Shown here: positions 1 to 7,323 of the stretch, piece by piece
Numbering within the stretch: the stretch's first letter is position 1
Layout of the letters: each line of letters begins with the position of its first letter
Notes under the pieces: model-generated
Database searches by the model: none
What the model was told of the DNA's origin: nothing
The model's input: only the letters and a program-made list of their open reading frames with translations
From: Coriobacteriales bacterium
Lineage (GTDB): Bacteria; Actinomycetota; Coriobacteriia; Coriobacteriales; CADBOM01
Direction of reading: 5' to 3'
Assembly: GCA_017515355.1 (NCBI GenBank)
Contig: JAFWGD010000018.1
Location: 1 to 19,676 of the forward strand
Length of the DNA stretch: 19,676 nucleotides
Made by a program: the position numbers and the translations under genes

Positions 1-160
1 AGTAGATCCACGCATTGACGGAGAAGAGCAGATGCGAGTCGTTCGCGGCCATGTAGCTGATGAGATGGCCGAGCACGACCAAGAAGATCAAGAGACCCTT
101 CGCGTTGTCGAAATATGCGATTCTTCCGGTCGAGGGCTTAGCCCCCTTCTGCTCGCTCAT
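1..160 (-). CDS. Acyltransferase-family membrane protein, N-terminal fragment (partial)
   Basis: The gene starts at an ATG at 160-158 and runs off the left edge, leaving 53 codons. The upstream AAGGGAG lies only 2 nt from the ATG. After a short hydrophilic start the protein reads YFDNAKGLLIFLVVLGHLI (residues 16-34). This Asn-Ala-Lys-Gly followed by a hydrophobic helix ending in Gly-His is typical of the first membrane helix of the acyltransferase-3 family (fucose 4-O-acetylase/OafA type). Those proteins move acyl groups onto surface sugars, the conserved His being important for activity. It is divergent from the LicD gene at 399, and a role in decorating the polymer made by the neighbouring cluster is plausible but inferred. 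Most of the protein lies outside the window, so the substrate cannot be judged. Confidence 0.75.
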   Translation of the reverse strand, partial: MSEQKGAKPSTGRIAYFDNAKGLLIFLVVLGHLISYMAANDSHLLFSVNAWIY

Positions 161-226
161 AGCTCCCTTGATCTTGCCTTCCAACGGCCCGCCAAAAGTG
201 CGGTGCGAGCCCCTTTCCACAGCTGC

Positions 227-254
227 AAAGTAGATTTTGCCATCGAGCGCGCAA
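227..254 (-). promoter_or_regulatory. Possible promoter for the acyltransferase gene
   Basis: On the minus strand TTGCGC (254-249) and TACTTT (232-227) are 16 nt apart, upstream of the ATG at 160. The match to the vegetative consensus is only partial, so this is a weak prediction made from position and sequence. Confidence 0.25.
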
Positions 255-323
255 GCATTTCCGCATAATTTCCCCAACTGGGTTCGAAAAGCCTTTCTGG
301 GCAGGGCGTACGGCGAGCAAGCA

Positions 324-352
324 TTGCATAAACCATGCATATCCTCTAAGGT
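324..352 (+). promoter_or_regulatory. Possible promoter for the plus-strand LicD operon
   Basis: TTGCAT (324-329) and TAAGGT (347-352) are separated by 17 nt, about 46 nt before the ATG at 399. The -10 has only the TA...T core, so confidence is low. The spacing and location in the divergent intergenic region fit. Confidence 0.25.
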
Positions 353-398
353 TACTGGGAGGAATCCATCTTCTACGAGCCTACCGAGAGCGCAGAAC

Positions 399-2066
399 AT
401 GCTCGATAATCAGCGACCCTGCCCGAATTCATTCGACAAAGACGACTGGCAAGAAGCCCAATACGGGCTGCTTTTCAGGCTCGATGAGTTCCTCACCGCA
501 AACGAAATCGAATACGCCATCGACTACGGCTCGCTTATCGGCGCTATCAGGCATCGCGGCGCCATCCCCTGGGACAACGACATCGACATCACGCTGCATC
601 TCGATGCCTATGACAAGCTCGTGTCCCTCGCGCAGGCGGGCAAGCTGCCCGAGGGGCTCAAGCTCATCTCTCCGGAGACCTCCGAGACCTATCAGGCGAG
701 CTTCGGCAGGATCATCGACACTCGCACCTCCGCCGCGCTCTCCAAACTCGGCTGGACCGACGACGACATCGGAGTCTTCGTCGATGTCTACAAGCTCATT
801 CCGATGCCCGACGACCCCGATAAGCGCCTTGGCGCGATCAACGACTTCCTCGCCTACGACGAGGCCATATGCGAGCTCGACAGACGTTGCGGCAACCGCA
901 GCGAGCTCTATGAGGAGCGGTACAGGAAGATCAGGCGGCGTCAAAGGCTCCTCGGACGCAAGACCGCGCTGAAGTGGGCGCGCGAGCGCTATGAGAGCTC
1001 GATGGACCGCGATGGCGAGTGGTTCCTGATCAGCTCTGGTGGCGCCTACGATGGCCTGCCGTTGCGCAAGCGCGAGTGGGTCGAGAGCACTGTCAGGGTG
1101 CCGGTGCGAGGCAAGATGATCCCTGTCTTCAAGGGATATTACGAGATCCTGCGCCTCGACTACGGAGACAACTGGCGCTACAAGCCGAGCAAGAATCCCA
1201 AGTTCGTCCCATTCGCTGCCAATCTCAACGTGCCTGGCAGCTTCTTCCTCGGCGAGTCCAGGCGCCTCTACGACAACAAGAAGGTCATCAAGCAGCTCAA
1301 GACCCTGAAGAGGCTGAAGAACGCAGACACGCCGAGAAGGCACAGGAGCATTCCGGATGCGTTCGAGCTCAAGGGCCTCTCCTTCCTGATGAGGTCGCGC
1401 GCGCTCATAGCCGAAGCGGGCTGGGATGCCAGCTCTCTGGCGACGCAGCTCGCCGAGGGCAGGGACTTCGAGCTTGCGGGCGAGGTGGCCAATGCGTTCC
1501 GCTATTTCTACACCAAGCAGTGCGACTCCGACACGGTTTATTGGCGCGTCGCCATCCCCATCGAGGATGACGAGCTCATCGCCTCGCTGTTCGCGCTCCT
1601 GCTCTCGCGCAAAGACTACTGGACCGCAGGGAAGATCGTCGCGATGACCGATAGCTTCTCGAAGCGCGCGAAGGAGCTGGACGGCAATCCGCTTTACGCC
1701 AAGGCGCGCGAGGCATGCCAGGAGATCAGCGACATGCATCTCGAGATGGACAAGGGCGATGTAGCGGCGGTCAGAGGGCACTTCGACAGGCTGGTCGAGC
1801 TCTGCCCCTGCGCCTACGAGGCTCGCATCGGCCACATCTGGCTCGCAGCCAACGAAGGGGGCGCGCCGCAGCTCGAGAGCTTCTCAGATGACCTCGCCTA
1901 CTGCGAGGACAACGGCGAGTACCTCGCCTACTACGCCGACCTGCTCGACAAGCTCGGAAAGGCCGAAGAGGCGCGCGAGGTGCGCATGGCGGCGCTGGAG
2001 AGGACCGACAACCAGATGGTCCTCCTCCAGATCGAGGATAGGCTGGGTGATCGCGATGGCGATTAA
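399..2066 (+). CDS. LicD-family phosphotransferase with C-terminal helical-repeat region
   Basis: A 555-residue protein. LicD enzymes have a nucleotidyltransferase fold and transfer phosphocholine or an alditol phosphate from a CDP-activated donor to surface glycans. The fold signature is intact: DYGSLIGAIRH (42-52) holds the Gly-Ser motif and WDNDIDI (58-64) the catalytic Asp-x-Asp pair. After about residue 330 the sequence becomes helix-rich and TPR-like (residues around 380-545, with pairs such as LLDKLGKAEEAREV), which may bind a partner or the acceptor. I chose the ATG at 399 because GAGAG lies 9 nt upstream and the open frame before it (from 237) encodes no LicD-like sequence. The stop overlaps the next gene by 11 nt, implying translational coupling. 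The exact substrate is unknown; the convergent operon suggests a CDP-alditol. Confidence 0.85.
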   Translation: MLDNQRPCPNSFDKDDWQEAQYGLLFRLDEFLTANEIEYAIDYGSLIGAIRHRGAIPWDNDIDITLHLDAYDKLVSLAQAGKLPEGLKLISPETSETYQASFGRIIDTRTSAALSKLGWTDDDIGVFVDVYKLIPMPDDPDKRLGAINDFLAYDEAICELDRRCGNRSELYEERYRKIRRRQRLLGRKTALKWARERYESSMDRDGEWFLISSGGAYDGLPLRKREWVESTVRVPVRGKMIPVFKGYYEILRLDYGDNWRYKPSKNPKFVPFAANLNVPGSFFLGESRRLYDNKKVIKQLKTLKRLKNADTPRRHRSIPDAFELKGLSFLMRSRALIAEAGWDASSLATQLAEGRDFELAGEVANAFRYFYTKQCDSDTVYWRVAIPIEDDELIASLFALLLSRKDYWTAGKIVAMTDSFSKRAKELDGNPLYAKAREACQEISDMHLEMDKGDVAAVRGHFDRLVELCPCAYEARIGHIWLAANEGGAPQLESFSDDLAYCEDNGEYLAYYADLLDKLGKAEEAREVRMAALERTDNQMVLLQIEDRLGDRDGD

Positions 2067-3099
2067 GGATTACCAAGCTGTCCTGCGAGACCTCCTCTCC
2101 GAGATCGACGAGGCCTGCATCCACCTCGACGTGCCCTATTGCGCCACCGAGATCACAGCATGGGAACAGAGCAGCACCAAGACCTTCGGCCTCGCCACCG
2201 CCGACGCAACAATCGCGATCACGCGCGATGGCCTCGCGAAGATCCGCGACGAGCTCCTAGCCCACGAGAACCGCGAAATCGAGGAGCTCACCTTGCGCGG
2301 AAGGAAGGTCGCGCGCTACGTGGCCTCCAACACATTGTGCATCGACCTTCCCTCAAAGCAGATGGTCGGCAAGCCGGGACTCGCCGTGACGATGGTCCTG
2401 CTCGACATCTCGGGCGGCAAGGTCAAGTACAAGTACGAGTTCCTCACGCGCAAGCTGCCCGTCAAGACGCTCTTCCCTCCCAAGCGGGCGAAATACGCCG
2501 ACATCGAGATCAACACGCTGCCCAGCATCGACAAGTTCTTCACCGCGTTCTTCAAGCGCTTCTGGAAGAAGCTCGGGGGCTATCCCGGCCGCTTCACGCG
2601 CAACAGCATCGAGGCGGTCATCGACGCCAAGGTGCCATACAGCACCTATCTGGCCTCGAGCGACGTGCGGTCGATCCTAGCTCGCAAGACCGCACAGGCC
2701 AATCGTCAGAGCCTGCTCAGCAAGGCGCGCATCACGATGCTTGAGGGAAGGTCCAGCCGCTATTGGCGCGCTAGGATGTTCGAGGCGAGGCGCCTCGAGC
2801 TTTGGCAGCAGCTCTATCCCATCGAGGGCGATCTGCTCGCAGCGGCTGAGCGCGGCGACAGGGAGTTCCTCGACGGCAAGCTCAAGCCCTTCATCGACCA
2901 GGTGAAGCTCGCGCTGAAGGACAATCTGGGGCTCTACGTGGACGACACCGTCGCGAAGGTGGCCAAGCCGCTTTTGATCGATGCGCTCGGAAAGAAGAAA
3001 TACGAGAGGTACGAGTCGCTGGTGGTGCCCGAGATCAAGGGCGACCTCGCCCAGAAGATGCGCGCGGCCAACGTCGACCACCCGCTGCTGAGGGATTAG
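2056..3099 (+). CDS. LicD-like protein with decayed catalytic motif (probable pseudo-nucleotidyltransferase)
   Basis: A 347-residue protein overlapping the preceding LicD gene by 11 nt. An in-frame GTG at 2047 sits 9 nt after GAGG and could be the real start, adding three residues. Residues 26-63 align without gaps to the LicD core of the 3156-4907 protein: the Tyr, Ala, Thr and Phe of the fold and the first Asp are kept. The Gly-Gly pair has become Glu-Ile and the Asp-Ile-Asp-Val motif has become Asp-Ala-Thr-Ile (50-53). The remaining 280 residues are lysine/arginine-rich and largely helical, with no motif I recognise. Catalysis looks lost, so a regulatory, acceptor-binding or scaffolding role beside the active LicD is my inference. 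The assignment depends on a motif alignment made by eye. Confidence 0.6.
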   Translation: MAIKDYQAVLRDLLSEIDEACIHLDVPYCATEITAWEQSSTKTFGLATADATIAITRDGLAKIRDELLAHENREIEELTLRGRKVARYVASNTLCIDLPSKQMVGKPGLAVTMVLLDISGGKVKYKYEFLTRKLPVKTLFPPKRAKYADIEINTLPSIDKFFTAFFKRFWKKLGGYPGRFTRNSIEAVIDAKVPYSTYLASSDVRSILARKTAQANRQSLLSKARITMLEGRSSRYWRARMFEARRLELWQQLYPIEGDLLAAAERGDREFLDGKLKPFIDQVKLALKDNLGLYVDDTVAKVAKPLLIDALGKKKYERYESLVVPEIKGDLAQKMRAANVDHPLLRD

Positions 3100-3125
3100 C
3101 GCGAAAATCCTGCCGAAAAGCGATT

Positions 3126-3156
3126 GCTATCGAGCGCGCGAGCCGCGTTCGATAGC
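3126..3156. terminator. Hairpin terminator between convergent operons
   Basis: GCTATCGA (3126-3133) pairs perfectly with TCGATAGC (3149-3156). The stem continues after one mismatch with a 4-bp GC stem around a 5-nt loop. It lies between the plus-strand stop at 3099 and the minus-strand TAG at 3158-3156, and its last base is the last base of that stop codon. The following T runs are short (TATTTG on the plus strand, TTTT a few bases on for the minus strand). It probably serves both directions. Confidence 0.7.
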
Positions 3157-4907
3157 TATTTGTCGGTCATCTGCCTTCCGCCGCCGACACCTTCGGCATC
3201 GGACCAGAGCAGCAGGTCGTGGCCTGCGCGCTGATGCGGATAGGGCTCGACCATGTAGTCGCCGTATTGCATGCGCAGGAACTTCTCGGGGTGCGCCGGG
3301 ATGTTGATGTCGATGCCGTCGAACTCGATGCGCTGGTATGGCAGCAGGTCGTCGAGCTTGGCCATGGTGTAGGAGGGCACGAAGCAGGCGACGTACTTGA
3401 GCTTGCGTTCCTTGGCCGTGGCGTTGTTCCTCTGAACCGTCTCGTCGAAGCAACGCTGCGTGTCGTTTAAGGAGATGCCCCAGTACCTGCGCGCGAGCAT
3501 GCGGCCAACTGCCTGGCCAATCAGCCAATCTAGGTTGCGGCGGTCGGGTTCGCTCTTCTCGTAGTACTCGGGGTATTGCCTGTTGACCACCCTGTTATGC
3601 GCCTTGGAGGCGGCTATGACCTCGTCCTTGAACGCGAAGAGGTCCTTGCCTGGATTCGGCACGTAGTCGAACGGGAAGACGTCGACGCAGATGCCCTTGT
3701 GGAAGTCGCGCTTGATGTTGTAGCTCGTGAGGTATTCGGTGCCGTTCATCCTCACCTTCGTGAAGAGGTATGGGATGTTCGGGTCGGTCTCGCGCGTCTG
3801 CAGGAAGAAGCGCTCCTTATCGAGGAATTCGTTGGCGCGCGCCTTGAATACCTCGTAGTCGGCGCGCAGCATGCCGACGTCGATATCGTCGTCCCAAGGG
3901 ATGAATCCGCCATGGCGCACGTCGCCGAGCATCGTGCCTCCGCATGCGAAGTACGAGATTCCGAGCTCGCCGCAGACGCGGTCGATCTCCTGGACAATCT
4001 CCTTTGCATCGCTTTGCAGGCGCTTGAGCTCCTCGGTGGTCTCCATGATCGGCTCGCTGGCCCACAAGCCGGGATTGGCGGGGGTGCGAACCTCGATGTC
4101 GCGGAACTTCATGTAGGGGAAGTCGCCAAGGTCGACGGTGGGCAGCATCGGCGAGCGCCAGCCCGCGAGCCTGACGACGTACTCCGACTTGCGTCCCTTG
4201 TACTTCTTGGGGATGTGGTGCATGATCCACGCCGAGATCTTCGCGGGAACGATTCGGTGGCGGATGCCGAAGGACTGGTTGAGGTAGAGATAGGGAGCGG
4301 GCTCGATCCCCCGCGCAAGCAGCGCCCTCTTGTAGAAGTCGTTGCGCCTCTTGACCTGCCTGAAGAACTTCTTGCGCGTGAAGAAGTCGTCGGGAACGGC
4401 GTCGAAGACAGCGAGGTCGAAGGCGCCTTGCGCCATCATCGGCATGCTCTCATCGTCGTATACGAGATCGCCGTCGCGATAGACCGGCTTCGACTTGTTT
4501 GCGATTACCTGCAGGTAGATGCGCTTGAACTTGGTGTCGGGAATCAGATAGTCGAGGTGGAATCCCCACTTCTTGCGCTGCTCTTCGGTGGCCTTGTCGC
4601 ATGCGGCTATCAGCGCATCGTAGTCCGCGCGAAGCATGCCGACGTTGAGATCGCACGCGCCGGGGATGAAGTCGTGGTATGCGAGCGCACCCTGGAGAGA
4701 CTCCTCGTAGAGGAAGTACTTCAACCCACGCTCGTTGCAGAAGGCATCGAATTTGGCCAAGAGCCTGGTGTTCTCCTCCCTAGCCGCGTCGATCCTGATC
4801 GCCTCTTTGAGATTATCGAACGATTTGGTTTCCCAGAAGGACCCGCCCAACACCTTGGAGGTGAAGTCGATCTCCTCGGGTGTCCTCAGCAATTCGACGC
4901 TTCCCAT
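3156..4907 (-). CDS. Tandem LicD protein: decayed N-terminal copy plus intact C-terminal LicD domain
   Basis: A 583-residue protein, last gene of the minus-strand operon, 28 nt after the GatZ-like gene. The ATG at 4907 has GGAG 6 nt upstream. The C-terminal half is a normal LicD domain: YFACGGTMLGDVRH (319-332) and FIPWDDDIDVGMLRADY (335-351), with both catalytic Asps. The N-terminal half is a second copy: YFLYEESLQGALAYH (64-78) and FIPGACDLNVGMLRADY (80-96). The frame of the motif is the same, but the Gly-Gly pair is Glu-Glu and Asp-Ile-Asp is Asp-Leu-Asn. The C-half probably transfers an alditol phosphate from a CDP donor on the cytoplasmic side, while the N-half is probably non-catalytic. 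The identity of the donor is inferred from the operon. Confidence 0.88.
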   Translation of the reverse strand: MGSVELLRTPEEIDFTSKVLGGSFWETKSFDNLKEAIRIDAAREENTRLLAKFDAFCNERGLKYFLYEESLQGALAYHDFIPGACDLNVGMLRADYDALIAACDKATEEQRKKWGFHLDYLIPDTKFKRIYLQVIANKSKPVYRDGDLVYDDESMPMMAQGAFDLAVFDAVPDDFFTRKKFFRQVKRRNDFYKRALLARGIEPAPYLYLNQSFGIRHRIVPAKISAWIMHHIPKKYKGRKSEYVVRLAGWRSPMLPTVDLGDFPYMKFRDIEVRTPANPGLWASEPIMETTEELKRLQSDAKEIVQEIDRVCGELGISYFACGGTMLGDVRHGGFIPWDDDIDVGMLRADYEVFKARANEFLDKERFFLQTRETDPNIPYLFTKVRMNGTEYLTSYNIKRDFHKGICVDVFPFDYVPNPGKDLFAFKDEVIAASKAHNRVVNRQYPEYYEKSEPDRRNLDWLIGQAVGRMLARRYWGISLNDTQRCFDETVQRNNATAKERKLKYVACFVPSYTMAKLDDLLPYQRIEFDGIDINIPAHPEKFLRMQYGDYMVEPYPHQRAGHDLLLWSDAEGVGGGRQMTDK

Positions 4908-4935
4908 ATCACTCTCCTACGCAAGTGCCGAAATT

Positions 4936-6261
4936 CTATTGCCTTGCAGTAACGTAGCCCGCACCGCAGTAGTTGGTGGCCTCGAGGTAGCAGTCGACGC
5001 GATCGCCGATGCGATCGAGCACGATGTCGAGCGCCTCGTTGGGAACCTCGCCCATGCGGACGCGGAAGTACTGCGTGGGCAGGTACTGGCTGAGCAGGCA
5101 AAGCGGGATGACGTTGCCCGAGAGGTTCGAGATCAGCTTGTTGCGAGCCTCGACGATGCGAGGGTCCGCCATGTAGTAGCGACAGCGGTCGTAGAAGCTG
5201 TAGGCTCTCGCGATGCGCTGCTCGTTCTCGGTGCCCGGATAGTAAGACTTCCAATACTTGGGATTCTCGAGCATGACGGCTTCGAGGGTCGCGCGATAGT
5301 TAGAGAGGACTTCGGGGGTCTCGCGATAGACCTCCTTCTCGATCGTCTCGAGCGCGAAGAGCGCCTCGCGCAGCGAGAAGGTGAATGCCGGGCCGACCTT
5401 GAGGATCGCAACACCGTCCTCGCGCATCTTGCGGAGGTTCTCGGTTGTCTGGTAGTCGCTCGAGTGGCCCTCTATGCACAGGGCCTCCTTGCGCATCGCC
5501 GCAACCAGGTTGGCGGCTCTGCGGCGGTCGTACTCGTCGAGGTCGAACTCGTGGAACTCCACGCCCATCTCGACGACGAGGCCGATAACGCGCTCGAAGA
5601 CGTCGGCGATTCCGGCGTCTGCGAAGGCGGCTTTGTAGATCGCGATGGTGTTGGTGGCATCCTCCGCGGTGGTGACGCCCATCTTGCCGGCGTTGAAGTC
5701 TCCGCCCGGCACCGGCACCTCGCTGCCGATGACGTAGACTGGCGGCTGGGCCTCCGGATGCTCCGCCGCATACTCGGCGAAGGCGTTCTCGCACGCTGCG
5801 CAGAGCTTGGCGCCACGGCGAGCGCAGGTTGCGGTTGCGAACGGGAGGTTGGGATCGTCGCTCGCAACGCGCATCGAGGTGTCGAGGTGGATCTTGCTGT
5901 AGCCCGCCTTGATGCACGCGACGACGAGCTCCTCGGCGTTTGCCATGGCTTCGTCCTCGGGCAGATCGACCCACGGCAACGGACCGAGATGGTCGCCTCC
6001 GAGAATGACCCTATCCCAGGGGATCAGCATCTCCTCGGCGAGGCCTGCTACGAAATCGGCGAAGTCCGCGGGGGTCATTCCGGTGTATCCGCCATCTTGG
6101 TTGACCTGGTTGGAGGTCGACTCGATCAAAGCGACCGTCCTGGTCTTGATCGCGCGCTTGAGAACCGCCCTGATGACGTCCTCGTTGGCGGAGCAGCACG
6201 AGTAGATTCCGCTGCGATGACCCGCCTTGTTAGCGGCGACGATATCTTGCAAAACGTTCAT
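4936..6261 (-). CDS. GatZ/KbaZ-family protein (tagatose-bisphosphate aldolase subunit family; possible tagatose-6-P 4-epimerase)
   Basis: A 441-residue protein, near the family length of about 420-430. Family signatures are clear: HRSGIYSCCSAN (15-26), IESTSNQVNQDGGYTGM (46-62), ILGGDHLGP (86-94) with putative metal-binding Asp-His, and KIHLDTSM (123-130). In enterobacteria GatZ/KbaZ accompany the catalytic aldolase GatY/KbaY. Some family members act alone as D-tagatose-6-phosphate 4-epimerases. No GatY homologue is encoded here, which favours an epimerase reading: fructose-6-P to tagatose-6-P. The ATG at 6261 directly follows the TAG of the GatD-like gene (TAGATG), with AAGGAG 5 nt upstream. 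Its immediate partners are a GatD-like dehydrogenase and an IspD-like cytidylyltransferase, so I infer a biosynthetic role in making a hexitol-phosphate precursor. Confidence 0.85.
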   Translation of the reverse strand: MNVLQDIVAANKAGHRSGIYSCCSANEDVIRAVLKRAIKTRTVALIESTSNQVNQDGGYTGMTPADFADFVAGLAEEMLIPWDRVILGGDHLGPLPWVDLPEDEAMANAEELVVACIKAGYSKIHLDTSMRVASDDPNLPFATATCARRGAKLCAACENAFAEYAAEHPEAQPPVYVIGSEVPVPGGDFNAGKMGVTTAEDATNTIAIYKAAFADAGIADVFERVIGLVVEMGVEFHEFDLDEYDRRRAANLVAAMRKEALCIEGHSSDYQTTENLRKMREDGVAILKVGPAFTFSLREALFALETIEKEVYRETPEVLSNYRATLEAVMLENPKYWKSYYPGTENEQRIARAYSFYDRCRYYMADPRIVEARNKLISNLSGNVIPLCLLSQYLPTQYFRVRMGEVPNEALDIVLDRIGDRVDCYLEATNYCGAGYVTARQ

Positions 6262-7314
6262 CTAGACTCCTTGGGAATCGATTATCACCTTGCCATGCGT
6301 CCCATGCGATGCCTGGAACCTCTGGAAGGCCTCCTGGGCCTTGGACATCGGGTAGATGGAATCGATCATCTCATCGGTGACCTTGATGGTTCCGTTGGCG
6401 AACAGCTCGTCCGCACGATCCCATTCTACCCCAGGCCACGGTGCCGAGTAGGACATCCACGAGCCTATGAGCTTGAGCTCCTTGCGGTTGATGAGCTCCC
6501 ATTGCTTCGAAGTGAAGACGACGTCGCGCTTGGGGGTGCCGACGAAGCAGACCGTGCCGCGATTGCCCGCCATCTCGAAGGAATGGAGGATGGTGCTGGG
6601 GTTTCCAGCAGTGTCGAACACGTAGTCGAATCCGCGGACGCCGGCCATGTCGAGCGCCTTTTGCTGCCAGCCCTCCTCCGAGCTGGCCACGATGTTCTCG
6701 ATGCCGACCGACTGGGCCGGGCCGAAGGTGGTGGTCACGCGCTTGGTGACCACGATGTTGCCGATGCCGTATCCGCGCAGCGCTTGTGCGAGGAGCACGC
6801 CGATGGTGCCGCTGCCGACTACGATGCAGCTCGAGCCGGGCTTGACCTCGGCGAGCTCGATGCCGTGAATGGCAACGGTTGTGGGCTCGTAGAACGCTCC
6901 CTGCAAGTCGGTGACGTCATCGCCGATCGGGTAGGCGTTGCTCACGGGGACCACGACGTACTCGGCCATCGAGCCATCGCTTCGCGATCCGACGAATCCA
7001 TAGGTCTTGCACAGCGAGTAGTGCCCTTCGGAGCAGTCCTCGCATTCCATGCAGGGAATCAGCGGGATGCCGGAGACGCGCTGGCCGACGAGGGCCTCGT
7101 CCACGCCAGGGCCCACCTTGTCGATGCGTCCCGAGAACTCATGCCCCAGCACGAGTGGGAAGTTGTGGACCTTGCCCTCGAGAGCCCTGGGGACGTCGGA
7201 GCCGCAGATGCCCGTGTAGTGGACCTTGATGCGGACCTCGCCCTCGCCAGGCTCTGGGGTCTCGATCTCGTCGAAGACGATGTTGTTGGTGCTTTTGAGA
7301 ACGGCGGCCTTCAT
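6262..7314 (-). CDS. Zinc-dependent galactitol-1-phosphate 5-dehydrogenase-like (GatD-like) reductase
   Basis: A 350-residue medium-chain dehydrogenase. Catalytic-zinc ligands are Cys37 (GICGSD), His58-Glu59 (GHEFSG) and Glu143. Structural-zinc cysteines are 88, 91, 94 and 102. The Rossmann loop is GSGTIG (167-172). From memory of E. coli GatD, the resemblance is specific: PLIPC, FVGSRSDG and GSWMSYSAPWPGVEW. GatD interconverts galactitol-1-P and tagatose-6-P with NAD. Here the residue at the end of the second Rossmann strand, Asp in GatD, is Lys191 followed by Arg192, which suggests NADP(H) and therefore reduction. Its position beside an IspD-like gene also resembles TarJ (NADPH-dependent ribulose-5-P reductase) with TarI, so a pentulose substrate remains possible. 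The start has GGAG 5 nt upstream, and the gene lies 9 nt after the IspD-like stop. Confidence 0.87.
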   Translation of the reverse strand: MKAAVLKSTNNIVFDEIETPEPGEGEVRIKVHYTGICGSDVPRALEGKVHNFPLVLGHEFSGRIDKVGPGVDEALVGQRVSGIPLIPCMECEDCSEGHYSLCKTYGFVGSRSDGSMAEYVVVPVSNAYPIGDDVTDLQGAFYEPTTVAIHGIELAEVKPGSSCIVVGSGTIGVLLAQALRGYGIGNIVVTKRVTTTFGPAQSVGIENIVASSEEGWQQKALDMAGVRGFDYVFDTAGNPSTILHSFEMAGNRGTVCFVGTPKRDVVFTSKQWELINRKELKLIGSWMSYSAPWPGVEWDRADELFANGTIKVTDEMIDSIYPMSKAQEAFQRFQASHGTHGKVIIDSQGV

Positions 7315-7323
7315 TGGCGCTCC

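Noticed and set aside
237..398. An N-terminal extension of the first LicD protein from an upstream ATG
   Set aside because: The 54 added residues do not look like LicD sequence, lie in the divergent promoter region, and the ATG at 399 has a better-placed ribosome site.
429..1835. A 468-codon minus-strand open frame opposite the LicD gene
   Set aside because: It is an antisense shadow of a gene with intact LicD motifs; no ribosome site or domain supports it.
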